Source: Methylobacterium dankookense
Lineage (GTDB): Bacteria > Pseudomonadota > Alphaproteobacteria > Rhizobiales > Beijerinckiaceae
Length of the DNA: 64,000 bases
Assembly (NCBI RefSeq): GCF_902141855.1
Contig: NZ_CABFVH010000018.1
Coordinates: 43,030-107,029 of the forward strand
Direction of reading: 5' to 3'
Numbering within the stretch: the first letter of the stretch is position 1; each line of letters opens with the position of its first letter. The position numbers were made by a program, and so were the translations under genes. The notes beneath the pieces are model-generated. The model was given only the letters and a program-made list of their open reading frames with translations. It made no database searches and was not told where the DNA came from. Below are positions 8,842-16,133 of this stretch, one piece after another.

Positions 8842-10668
8842 ATGGGACTCGTGCCAGCCCCCTCCCCCGCACCCCGTGCCTTTCTCGGCGTCGCCGCCTC
8901 GATCCAGGGGCGGTCCTGGCGCGAGCGCTGCGCCGATCCGGCCCTGCAGGGCTACGCCACCAAGATGGTCCAGGCCTATGGCCTGCCGGACCTGCTCGCC
9001 CGGGTGCTCGCTGGCCGCGGCGTCCTGCCGGACCAGGCCGAAGCCTATCTGCGCCCGCGCCTGCGCGAGTTGATGCCCGATCCGGGTTGCCTGCTCGACA
9101 TGGAGCTCGCCGCCAAGCGCATCGCCCGGGCGGTGCGCCGGGGCGAGATCGTCGCGGTGTTCGGCGATTACGACGTGGACGGCGCCGCGAGCGCGGCCCT
9201 GCTCGCCGGCTACCTGCGCGAGCTCGGCGTCACCGCCCGCATCCACATCCCCGACCGGATCAGCGAGGGCTATGGCCCGAACGTCACCGCGGTGCGGACC
9301 CTGGCCTCGGAGGGCGCCAGCCTCCTCGTCTGCGTCGATTGCGGCACCAGCGGCCACGGCCCGCTGGAGGAGGCGGAGAAGCTCGGTCTCGACGTGATCG
9401 TGCTCGACCATCACGCCGCGCCGGAGACCCTGCCGCCGGTGCGCGCCCTGGTGAACCCGAACCGCCTCGACGACCTCTCGGGGCTCGGCCATCTCTGCGC
9501 CGCCGGGGTCGTCTTCCTCACGCTCGTGGCGGTGAACCGGGCCCTGCGGGCCGAGGGCTTCTTCGGCAGGGATTTCCCCGAGCCGAAGCTCACCGATGCC
9601 CTCGACCTCGTGGCTCTGGCGACCGTCGCCGACGTGGTGCCGCTGGTGGGCCTCAACCGGGCCTTCGTGGTCCAGGGGCTGACCGTGATGCGCGCCCGCG
9701 GCCGCACCGGGCTCTCCGCCCTGTTCGACGCCGCCTCCCTCGACGGCCCGCCGGAGGCATGGCACCTCGGCTATCTCGTCGGGCCGCGCATCAATGCGGG
9801 CGGGCGCATCGGCGATTCGGCGCTCGGCGCCCGGCTTCTGACCACCGAGGATGCCATCGAGGCCGTGCGCATCGCCGCCGAGCTCGATCGGCTCAACCGC
9901 GAGCGCCAGATCATCGAGGCGCAGGCGGTCGCCGATGCCGAGGCCGGGATGGACCGCCTGCTCGGCCTCGATCCCGACCGGCCGGTCCTGGTCGCCGGCA
10001 GCGCCGACTGGCATCCGGGCGTGGTCGGCCTGATCGCCGCCCGCCTCAAGGAGCGGTTCGGCCGGCCCGCCTTCGCCTTCGCCCTGCGGCCCGACGGCAC
10101 CGCCACCGGCTCCGGCCGCTCGGTGCCCGGCGCCGATCTCGGCCAGGCGGTGCGCGCCTGCGTCGAGGCGGGGCTGGCGGCCAAGGGCGGCGGCCATGCC
10201 ATGGCGGCGGGCGTGACGCTGATCGGGACCGACCTCTCCCGCTTCGAGGCCCATCTCACCCAGTGCCTCGGCGCTGCCGTGGCCCAGGCCCGGGCCGCCG
10301 ACGTGCTGCTGATCGATGCGAGCCTGAGCGCGGGCGGGGCGACCGCCGAGACCGTACGGCTGATCGGGCGGGCCGGCCCCTTCGGCCAGGGCGCACCGGA
10401 GCCGGTCTTCGCGCTCGCCAACCACCGCATCGTCGATGCGGGAATCGTCGGCGCGGGCCATGTCCGCGCCCGCCTGCGCAGCCGGGACGGCCAGGCGATC
10501 GGGGCGATCAGCTTCCGCAGCGCCCAGAGCCCGCTCGGCCTCGCCCTGCTCAACGGGATCGGCCGCGAGTTCCACGTCGCCGGCACGCTGGCCTGCGACC
10601 GCTGGCGCGGCGCCGAGCGGGCGCAGTTGCGCATCTGCGACGTCGCCTCCGCGGACCGTGCGGAATGA
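8842..10668 (+). CDS. recJ: Single-stranded-DNA-specific 5'-3' exonuclease RecJ
   Basis: A 608-residue DHH-family exonuclease that degrades single-stranded DNA 5' to 3' in RecF-pathway recombination and mismatch repair. Metal-binding motifs are in order: FGDYDVDGAASAALL (DYDVDG at 109-114), DCGTSG (166-171) and the naming DHH at 189-191 (VLDHHAAPE). The DHHA1 region with GGGHAMAAG follows near residue 452, and a C-terminal OB-like domain is complete. The ATG at 8842 gives the expected family N-terminus (AFLGVAASIQGRSWRER); the same frame is open far upstream, but that part is a shadow of pntB. Housekeeping gene. Confidence 0.95.
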   Translation: MGLVPAPSPAPRAFLGVAASIQGRSWRERCADPALQGYATKMVQAYGLPDLLARVLAGRGVLPDQAEAYLRPRLRELMPDPGCLLDMELAAKRIARAVRRGEIVAVFGDYDVDGAASAALLAGYLRELGVTARIHIPDRISEGYGPNVTAVRTLASEGASLLVCVDCGTSGHGPLEEAEKLGLDVIVLDHHAAPETLPPVRALVNPNRLDDLSGLGHLCAAGVVFLTLVAVNRALRAEGFFGRDFPEPKLTDALDLVALATVADVVPLVGLNRAFVVQGLTVMRARGRTGLSALFDAASLDGPPEAWHLGYLVGPRINAGGRIGDSALGARLLTTEDAIEAVRIAAELDRLNRERQIIEAQAVADAEAGMDRLLGLDPDRPVLVAGSADWHPGVVGLIAARLKERFGRPAFAFALRPDGTATGSGRSVPGADLGQAVRACVEAGLAAKGGGHAMAAGVTLIGTDLSRFEAHLTQCLGAAVAQARAADVLLIDASLSAGGATAETVRLIGRAGPFGQGAPEPVFALANHRIVDAGIVGAGHVRARLRSRDGQAIGAISFRSAQSPLGLALLNGIGREFHVAGTLACDRWRGAERAQLRICDVASADRAE

Positions 10669-10690
10669 GGGATTGGCGCGCAACGCGCTG

Positions 10691-10719
10691 TTGACACCCG
10701 CGCGACCCCCCACCATAAG
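10691..10719 (+). promoter_or_regulatory. Sigma-70-type promoter for tRNA-Tyr
   Basis: A consensus -35 TTGACA (10691-10696), a 17-bp spacer and CATAAG (10714-10719) as -10 lie about 30 bp before the tRNA-Tyr 5' end. No other gene on this strand intervenes. The match is by eye. Confidence 0.6.
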
Positions 10720-10749
10720 AGCCCCCGCGGCCCGGACGGGCTGGCGTTT

Positions 10750-10833
10750 GGGGGAATGTCCCGAGCGGCAAAGGGGGCGGACTGTAAATCCGCTGCGTAA
10801 GCTTCGTAGGTTCGAGTCCTACTTCCCCCACCA
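10750..10833 (+). tRNA. tRNA-Tyr (GTA)
   Basis: A type II tRNA with acceptor stem GGGGGAA (10750-10756) pairing TTCCCCC (10823-10829), discriminator A and an encoded CCA (10831-10833). The anticodon loop CTGTAAA gives GTA, and the long variable arm (CTGCGTAAGCTTCGTAG) is as expected for tyrosine tRNA. The T arm reads GGTTCGAGTCC. Confidence 0.97.
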
Positions 10834-10914
10834 AACGATCCCGATCCGAGCATCACACGCCGCACAGCCGTCACGCTTCTCAAGCTTGCGGCCCTGTGCT
10901 ATCCGGCGTGCCGC

Positions 10915-10988
10915 GCGGGTGTAGCTCAATGGTAGAGCAGCAGCCTTCCAAGCTGAATACCCGGGTTCGATTCCCGGTACCCGCTCCA
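10915..10988 (+). tRNA. tRNA-Gly (TCC)
   Basis: Acceptor stem GCGGGTG (10915-10921) pairs with TACCCGC (10978-10984), followed by discriminator T and encoded CCA (10986-10988). The D arm is AGCTCAATGGTAGAGC, the anticodon loop CTTCCAA gives TCC, and the T arm is CCGGGTTCGATTCCCGG. It lies 81 bp after tRNA-Tyr and may be co-transcribed with it. Confidence 0.97.
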
Positions 10989-11492
10989 CTCCATCTCCCT
11001 GATGGAGCTTGCGTTGCCGGCCTCGGTGCCGAACGCGTCCTCCCTGCCCTCCCCGTCGCGATCCTTCAGCCCGTCGGAGTCTCGTTCGCGCACGCGGTCT
11101 CAGCAAGCCGGCGCGGCGCTTGAGCGAAGGCGACATCCGCCATCCTGAAGGGATCGCCCGGATGTCGTATGAGTGCCTCCAGCCGCTTTGGGGTCGTGAG
11201 AACCGAGAGCATCGCGGCAAAGTTCCGGACTTGGCCCATCATTGCGGCTCAAAGGCGCATGGTCCGCGAATGCCAAGGTGACGAAGCGTGATTTTCAGGC
11301 TTAAACATCGAAAAAGCCTTGATGCAACATAGATTAGTCTTGGGGTTAAGCTTCAGAATTCCGTCATGAATTGAGGAACACTTCGCGCGGCGGCTGGTTC
11401 GTGCTGGAGGATGCCCATCTTGGGCGCTCTCGATCTCCCGTAGAACCGTTGTGCGAGGCCGCTGCTCGGGGCGCCTTCGCTGGAGCCCCGCG
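10989..11492 (+). other. Gene-free region downstream of the tRNA pair
   Basis: About 500 bp with no convincing gene on either strand. The part from 11280 to 11370 is visibly A/T-richer than its surroundings (TTAAACATCGAAAAAG, GATTAGTC, GAATTCCGTCATGAATTG) and probably carries the promoter of the downstream alcohol dehydrogenase. No integrase fragment or direct repeat of a tRNA end was found. Confidence 0.5.
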
Positions 11493-12665
11493 ATGAAGGC
11501 ATTGTGCTGGCACGGCAAGAACGACATCCGTTGCGACACGGTGCCGGACCCGCAGATCGAGGACGGGCGCGACGTCATCATCAAGGTGACCTCCTGCGCC
11601 ATCTGCGGTTCAGACCTCCACTTGATGGACGGGCTGATGCCGGCCATGGAGAGCGGCGACGTGCTCGGCCATGAATTCATGGGCGAGGTCGTCGAGGTCG
11701 GCGCGGGCTTCACCAAGTTCCGGAAGGGTGACCGCATCGTCGTGCCCTTCAACATCAATTGCGGCGAATGCCGCCAGTGCAAGCTCGGCAACTGGTCGGT
11801 CTGCGAGCGCTCGAACCGCAATGCCGAGATGGCCGCCGCCCAGTTCGGCTACACCACGGCCGGTCTGTTCGGATACTCGCACATGACCGGCGGCTACTGG
11901 GGCGGGCAGGCCGAGTACGTGCGCGTGCCGATGGCCGACGTCGCGCCGATGAAGGTGCCCGACGGCATGGACGACGAGTCGGTCCTGTTCCTCACCGACA
12001 TCCTGCCGACCGGTTGGCAGGGCGCCGAGCATTGCGAGATCCAGGGCGGCGAGACCATCGCTGTCTGGGGCGCAGGGCCCGTCGGCTTCTTCGCCATCCA
12101 GGCCGCCAAGCTGATGGGGGCCGAGCGCATCATCGCCATCGAGACTGTGCCCGAGCGCATCGCGCTGGCCCGCAAGGCAGGTGCCACCGACATCATCGAT
12201 TTCGCGAAGGAAGACGTCTTCGAGCGGATCAAGGAGATCACCAACGGCCAGGGGGCCGACGGGGTGATCGACTGCGTCGGCATGGAGGCGAGCGGCGGGC
12301 ACGGCCTGTCCGGCCTCGTCACCACGCTGCAGGAGAAGCTGACCTCGACGGAGCGCCCCATCGTGCTGGCCGAGGCGATCAAGGCGGTGCGGCCCTGCGG
12401 CATCGTCTCGGTGCCGGGCGTCTATGGCGGTCCCGTGCCGATCAACATGGGCTCGATCGTGCAGAAGGGTCTGACGATGAAGAGCGGGCAGACCCACGTG
12501 AAGCGCTACCTGGAGCCGCTGACCAAGCTGATCCAGACGGGCAAGATCGACACGACCTCCCTCATCACCCACCGCTCCACGAACCTCGCGGACGGGCCGG
12601 ACCTCTACAAGACCTTCAAGGAGAAGGCGGACGGCTGCGTGAAGGTGGTGTTCCACCCGAACTGA
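11493..12665 (+). CDS. Zinc-dependent medium-chain alcohol dehydrogenase (formaldehyde dehydrogenase-like)
   Basis: A 390-residue MDR-superfamily enzyme. The catalytic-zinc ligands are in CGSD (C38) and GHE (H60, E61). The structural-zinc lobe has the spacing C90, C93, C96, C104. The Rossmann motif GAGPVG follows near residue 191, and a cofactor-selecting acidic residue is in IAIETVPER. The subgroup is the long one containing glutathione-independent formaldehyde dehydrogenase relatives, with the insert LQEKLTSTERPIVLAEAI. Substrate is not determinable; an alcohol or aldehyde is likely. The ATG at 11493 starts the family N-terminus MKALCWHGKNDIRCD; an upstream in-frame start at 11451 would add an unconserved basic tail. 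It is monocistronic, with neighbours of unrelated function. Confidence 0.88.
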   Translation: MKALCWHGKNDIRCDTVPDPQIEDGRDVIIKVTSCAICGSDLHLMDGLMPAMESGDVLGHEFMGEVVEVGAGFTKFRKGDRIVVPFNINCGECRQCKLGNWSVCERSNRNAEMAAAQFGYTTAGLFGYSHMTGGYWGGQAEYVRVPMADVAPMKVPDGMDDESVLFLTDILPTGWQGAEHCEIQGGETIAVWGAGPVGFFAIQAAKLMGAERIIAIETVPERIALARKAGATDIIDFAKEDVFERIKEITNGQGADGVIDCVGMEASGGHGLSGLVTTLQEKLTSTERPIVLAEAIKAVRPCGIVSVPGVYGGPVPINMGSIVQKGLTMKSGQTHVKRYLEPLTKLIQTGKIDTTSLITHRSTNLADGPDLYKTFKEKADGCVKVVFHPN

Positions 12666-12875
12666 CGCCGCGCGAACCTCATCCCGCCCCCGCCTGCGCC
12701 ACGATGGCGCATGTTTCGACGATCCAGAACCAGAGGCCCTACCCAGAGTTGTTGCCACGCTTGCCGGCCGTCGCGCTCCGGCCCGACGGAGGCGTCATGA
12801 CCCTGGGAAGGAACCGCCTCGCCCTGTCGTCCCGGGCGGTCCCATGCCGAGCCGGCGTCTTGTCGCGGCCCGGCG

Positions 12876-13385
12876 ATGCGTGATCGCAGCGCCCTCGCCT
12901 ACCGCGTGCAGAAGCACGCCGCGCGCCGGCTTCACTACGATTTCCGGCTGGAACTCGGCGGTGTCCTGAAGAGCTGGGCGGTCACGCGCGGGCCGAGCCT
13001 CGTCGCGGGTGAGCGCCGCCTCGCCGTCGCGGTCGAGGATCACGGCCTGGGCTATGCCGATTTCGAGGGCGTCATCGCGGCGGGCGGCTACGGTGCGGGC
13101 GTCGTGCTCCTGTGGGATCGCGGCACCTGGGAGCCCGAGGGTGACCCCGCCGCGGCGCTCGCCGCCGGCTCGCTCGCCTTCACCTTGCAGGGAGAGAAGC
13201 TCGGCGGCCGCTGGCGCCTCATGCGCATGAAGCCGCGGGCGCGCGAGCGCCGGGTGTCGTGGCTGCTGGTGAAGGCGCACGATGCGGCCGCGCGCGGCCC
13301 AGGCGAGCCCGACATTCTGGACGAGAAGCCGCATTCGGTCGCGACCGGCCGCTCGATCGAGGACATCGCCGCGACGGCGGCCTGA
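12876..13385 (+). CDS. Stand-alone LigD 3'-phosphoesterase (PE) domain protein
   Basis: A 169-residue protein that is only the phosphoesterase domain of bacterial NHEJ ligase D. It starts almost at the conserved core: YRVQKHAARRLHYDFRLELG supplies the two histidines, Asp and Arg of the PE active site (residues about 13-24), and VEDHGL (residue about 53) supplies the third His. WDRGTWEP and a tail ending DEKPHSVATGRSIEDIA resemble the linker that joins PE to the ligase domain in full LigD. No ligase or polymerase domain and no Ku gene is near. The usual GEYGAG is GGYGAG here. By family knowledge PE trims 3' phosphates and ribonucleotides at DNA ends; whether this free form partners a separate LigD is unknown. 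Confidence 0.85.
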   Translation: MRDRSALAYRVQKHAARRLHYDFRLELGGVLKSWAVTRGPSLVAGERRLAVAVEDHGLGYADFEGVIAAGGYGAGVVLLWDRGTWEPEGDPAAALAAGSLAFTLQGEKLGGRWRLMRMKPRARERRVSWLLVKAHDAAARGPGEPDILDEKPHSVATGRSIEDIAATAA

Positions 13386-13447
13386 GCGAAGCCCGGATCC
13401 GTCGCCCCAAGGGACGACTGGATCCGGCAGGACGGGAGTAGAGGCGT

Positions 13448-14596
13448 ATGGACCAGAGGACCCCGCTCAACTTGGCCTATGATGCCATCGCCGCCGCGCG
13501 GGAGGTCGCCGCGACGGCCGCGACGCGCGCGGACGCGCAGGATCGCGACGACGGCTTTCCGGCCGAGGACGTCGCCGACCTCGCCCGCCTCGGCCTGCTC
13601 GCCGCCCCCATCCCCTCTGCGCAGGGCGGCGCCGGCCTCGGCGAGGAGCCGGGCGCCGCGAAGCTGGCCGACGTCCTGCGCCTCGTCGGCTATGGCAGCC
13701 TCGCGCTCGGCCGGCTCTACGAGGGGCATGTCAACGCGCTCCAACTCATCGCCCGCTACGGCGAGGCCGGCCAGCGCACCCGCCTGTTCGCCGATGCGCG
13801 CGCCGGCCACCTCTTCGGCGTCTGGAACACCGAGCCGGCCGGAAACGGCCTCGTTCTCGAAGAGGCGCGAGGCGGCCTGCACCTCAGTGGCGTGAAGACC
13901 TTCGCCTCGGGCGCCGGCTACGTCACCCGTGCACTGGTCACCGGGCGCCATCCGGACGAGGCCGCGCCGCTCATGCTGGTGGTACCGCTGGAGGTCGGCA
14001 CCCGCGCCGACCTCTCGGCGTGGCGCGCCCACGGCATGCGCGCCTCGGCCACCGGCACGCTGGACTTCACCGGGATCCCGGTCGCGGCGGAAGACGTGCT
14101 CGGCGGACCGGACGACTACCACCGACAGCCGACCTTCTCGGGCGGGGCGTGGCGCTTCGCGGCGGTGCAGCTCGGCGGCATCGAGGCCGTGTTCGACGCC
14201 TGGCGCGGGCACCTCGCGCGCCTCGGCCGCGGGACCGATCCGCACCAGCTCGCCCGCCTCGGCGAAGGAGCCATCGCGGTCGAGGGCGCGCGGCTCTGGG
14301 TGGCACGCGCCGCGGCGGCGGTCTCCGAGGCGTTGCTCCCGCCGGAGCGCATCGTCGCCCAGGTCGACCTGACGCGCCTCGCGGTCGAGCGCTCGGGGCT
14401 CGATGTCCTGCAACTCGCCCAGCGCTCGGTCGGGCTGCAGGGCTTCCTGCGCGGCCATCCGCTGGAGCGGCTCTCGCGCGACCTCGCGACCTATCTGCGC
14501 CAGCCGGCGCCCGACCGTGCCCTCGTCAGCGCGGCGGCCGAGATCCTGCAGGCCGGCGGCATGGCCGGCGACCTCTGGACCGGAGGCATCCGATGA
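13448..14596 (+). CDS. Acyl-CoA dehydrogenase-like flavoprotein
   Basis: A 382-residue protein with the acyl-CoA dehydrogenase layout: an N-terminal helical domain, a middle beta domain starting at FGVWNTEPAGNGLVL (residues about 120-134) with SGVKTFASGAGYVTRALV, and a C-terminal helical domain. Sequence is divergent from fatty-acid-oxidising members, and no catalytic glutamate can be assigned by eye. Its stop overlaps the start of a NodS-like methyltransferase by 4 bp, which in turn overlaps a cytochrome b561 gene. In other proteobacteria similar dehydrogenases sit with PIG-L deacetylase, glycosyltransferase and NodS-like methyltransferase genes; that is recall of context, so a role in modifying a small molecule or glycolipid is inference. 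The substrate is unknown. Confidence 0.75.
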   Translation: MDQRTPLNLAYDAIAAAREVAATAATRADAQDRDDGFPAEDVADLARLGLLAAPIPSAQGGAGLGEEPGAAKLADVLRLVGYGSLALGRLYEGHVNALQLIARYGEAGQRTRLFADARAGHLFGVWNTEPAGNGLVLEEARGGLHLSGVKTFASGAGYVTRALVTGRHPDEAAPLMLVVPLEVGTRADLSAWRAHGMRASATGTLDFTGIPVAAEDVLGGPDDYHRQPTFSGGAWRFAAVQLGGIEAVFDAWRGHLARLGRGTDPHQLARLGEGAIAVEGARLWVARAAAAVSEALLPPERIVAQVDLTRLAVERSGLDVLQLAQRSVGLQGFLRGHPLERLSRDLATYLRQPAPDRALVSAAAEILQAGGMAGDLWTGGIR

Positions 14597-15204
14597 GCCG
14601 GTTCACTGCGACGCTCCCGCCGAGCTACTTCGACGACCAGTACGCGGGGAACCCGGACCCGTGGCAGTTCACCGCGAGCCTCTACGAGCGCGAGAAATAC
14701 GCGGCGACGCTCGCCGCGCTGCCGCGACCGCGATACGCCTCGGCGCTAGAGGTGGGCTGCTCCATTGGCGTGCTGACCGAGGCCCTGGCCACGCGCTGCG
14801 ACGCGCTCGTCGGCCTCGACTTGGCCGAGCTCGCGCTGATCCAGGCGCGCGAGCGCTGCCGCGACCTCGGCCATGTTCGCTTCGCGCGCGCGCAGGTGCC
14901 GGGACAATGGCCGGACGGGTCGTTCGACCTGATCGTGCTGTCGGAGGTGGTCTACTTTCTCGATGCGGGCGACGTCGAACGCCTGATCGCGCGCGTGAAG
15001 GGCAGCCTGCGGACGGGCGGCGACGTCGTGCTGGTTCACTGGACGGGCGAGACGCATTATCCGCTGAGCGGCGACGAGGCGGCCGAGCGCGTCATCGCGG
15101 GGACGCGGACATTCCTGCGCCCCATCCGCCAGACCCGGACAGACGCCTACCGGCTCGACGTCCTGGCCGGCATCGGTGCGCGGGGGACAGACGGACAACC
15201 ATGA
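14593..15204 (+). CDS. NodS-like SAM-dependent methyltransferase
   Basis: A 203-residue class I methyltransferase. After an N-terminal lead-in with YFDDQYAGNPDPWQF, characteristic of the NodS-like group (DPWxF near residue 22), come motif I LEVGCSIGVLTEALA (52-66), an acidic end to strand 2 (GLDLAE), and motif IV FDLIVLSEVVYFL. NodS N-methylates the deacetylated chito-oligosaccharide in rhizobial Nod factor, but no nod genes are present, so the substrate is probably a different amine. The start ATGA overlaps the upstream stop and the stop overlaps the next start by 4 bp, so all three proteins are likely made in fixed ratio. Confidence 0.82.
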   Translation: MSRFTATLPPSYFDDQYAGNPDPWQFTASLYEREKYAATLAALPRPRYASALEVGCSIGVLTEALATRCDALVGLDLAELALIQARERCRDLGHVRFARAQVPGQWPDGSFDLIVLSEVVYFLDAGDVERLIARVKGSLRTGGDVVLVHWTGETHYPLSGDEAAERVIAGTRTFLRPIRQTRTDAYRLDVLAGIGARGTDGQP

Positions 15205-15740
15205 CGACGGGGGGCTGGCTCGATACGCCGCAGCGTTATGGCCGCATCAGCCGCGGCTTCCACTGGCTCATGGCCGCGCTCTTCACCTGGCAGTTCGCGG
15301 GGGCCTTGCTCTACGTCGCCACGGGGGACAATGCCCTCACGCGCTTCGTCGGCGGAGGCCATTTCACGCTCGGCTTCACGCTCTTCGTCCTGGTCCTGCT
15401 ACGCGGCGCCTGGGGACTGGCGAACCTGAAGCGGCGCCCGCCGCATCCCGGCCGGCTGGGGCGCGCCGCGGCGGCCGGCCACGCCCTGATCTACGCCCTG
15501 ATGATCGTCGTGCCGAGCCTCGCCCTGCTGCGCCAGTACGGTTCAGGCAAGCCCTTCGCGCCCTATGGCATCCCGCTGATGCCCGCCCGCGACAGCAAGA
15601 TCGCCTGGATGGTCGCCCCCGGTGACCTGCTGCATTACTGGCTCGGCTTCATCCTCCTGGCGGTGGTGCTCGGCCACGCCGCCATGGCGTGGGTGCACCG
15701 GGTGCTACGCAAGGAAGACGTGCTCGCGCGCATGACCTGA
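15201..15740 (+). CDS. Cytochrome b561 (di-heme membrane electron carrier)
   Basis: A 179-residue protein with four predicted transmembrane helices and candidate heme-ligand histidines H21 (GFHW), H54, H94, H145 and H159, the pattern of bacterial cytochrome b561 (YodB/CybB family). These proteins pass electrons between quinol and periplasmic acceptors or superoxide. It starts within the stop of the methyltransferase gene (ATGA at 15201-15204) and ends the three-gene operon. In this context it could be the electron partner of the acyl-CoA dehydrogenase-like protein, which is inference from gene order only. Confidence 0.87.
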   Translation: MTTGGWLDTPQRYGRISRGFHWLMAALFTWQFAGALLYVATGDNALTRFVGGGHFTLGFTLFVLVLLRGAWGLANLKRRPPHPGRLGRAAAAGHALIYALMIVVPSLALLRQYGSGKPFAPYGIPLMPARDSKIAWMVAPGDLLHYWLGFILLAVVLGHAAMAWVHRVLRKEDVLARMT

Positions 15741-16133
15741 GAGGGGTTCGGCCTCGCTCAGGTCGCTCTGCGCCGAACGGGACGCCGGTTCGACGCAGGA
15801 GAGCGCGTTGAAGCGACGGCTTCAGGGAAGCCGCGCGAGGCTGTCGTTCGATGCGAAGACATCCGGCGGCCTCGAACGGAAATCAGATCCAACAAGAGCA
15901 CGATAGCGTCAGTAAGATCGGAATTGCCCTTGGACGGGGCGTGGCATACCATTGATTTCGCTGCGCCGTTGCCGGCCCGTCCTCTGCGTCTCCGGCAAGA
16001 TCCGTGCGGCTGGGTGTCGTCTGTGTTGATTCCGTTGGAAGGATTGCAATCCTTGAACGGCGGTGCGACCGAGCACCGCCGCCTGCGCAGATCGTGATGT
16101 AGACCGAACATCGACCAGGCGAGCCGCGTCTCG
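15741..16133 (+). other. Intergenic region with a degenerate CCGAACGGGA-type repeat
   Basis: About 390 bp without a supported gene. Positions 15771-15813 (CGCCGAACGGGACGCCGG then TTCGACGCAGGAGAGCGCG) match a dispersed element that recurs in fuller form near 33170, 50020 and 60605. The remainder probably carries the promoter of the kinase gene at 16134. I see no further structure. Confidence 0.5.

Noticed and set aside
11249..11821. Minus-strand frame of 190 codons reaching into the alcohol dehydrogenase gene
   Set aside because: Half of it is antisense to the dehydrogenase; the rest lies in the A/T-rich gap, has no family pattern and no ribosome site.
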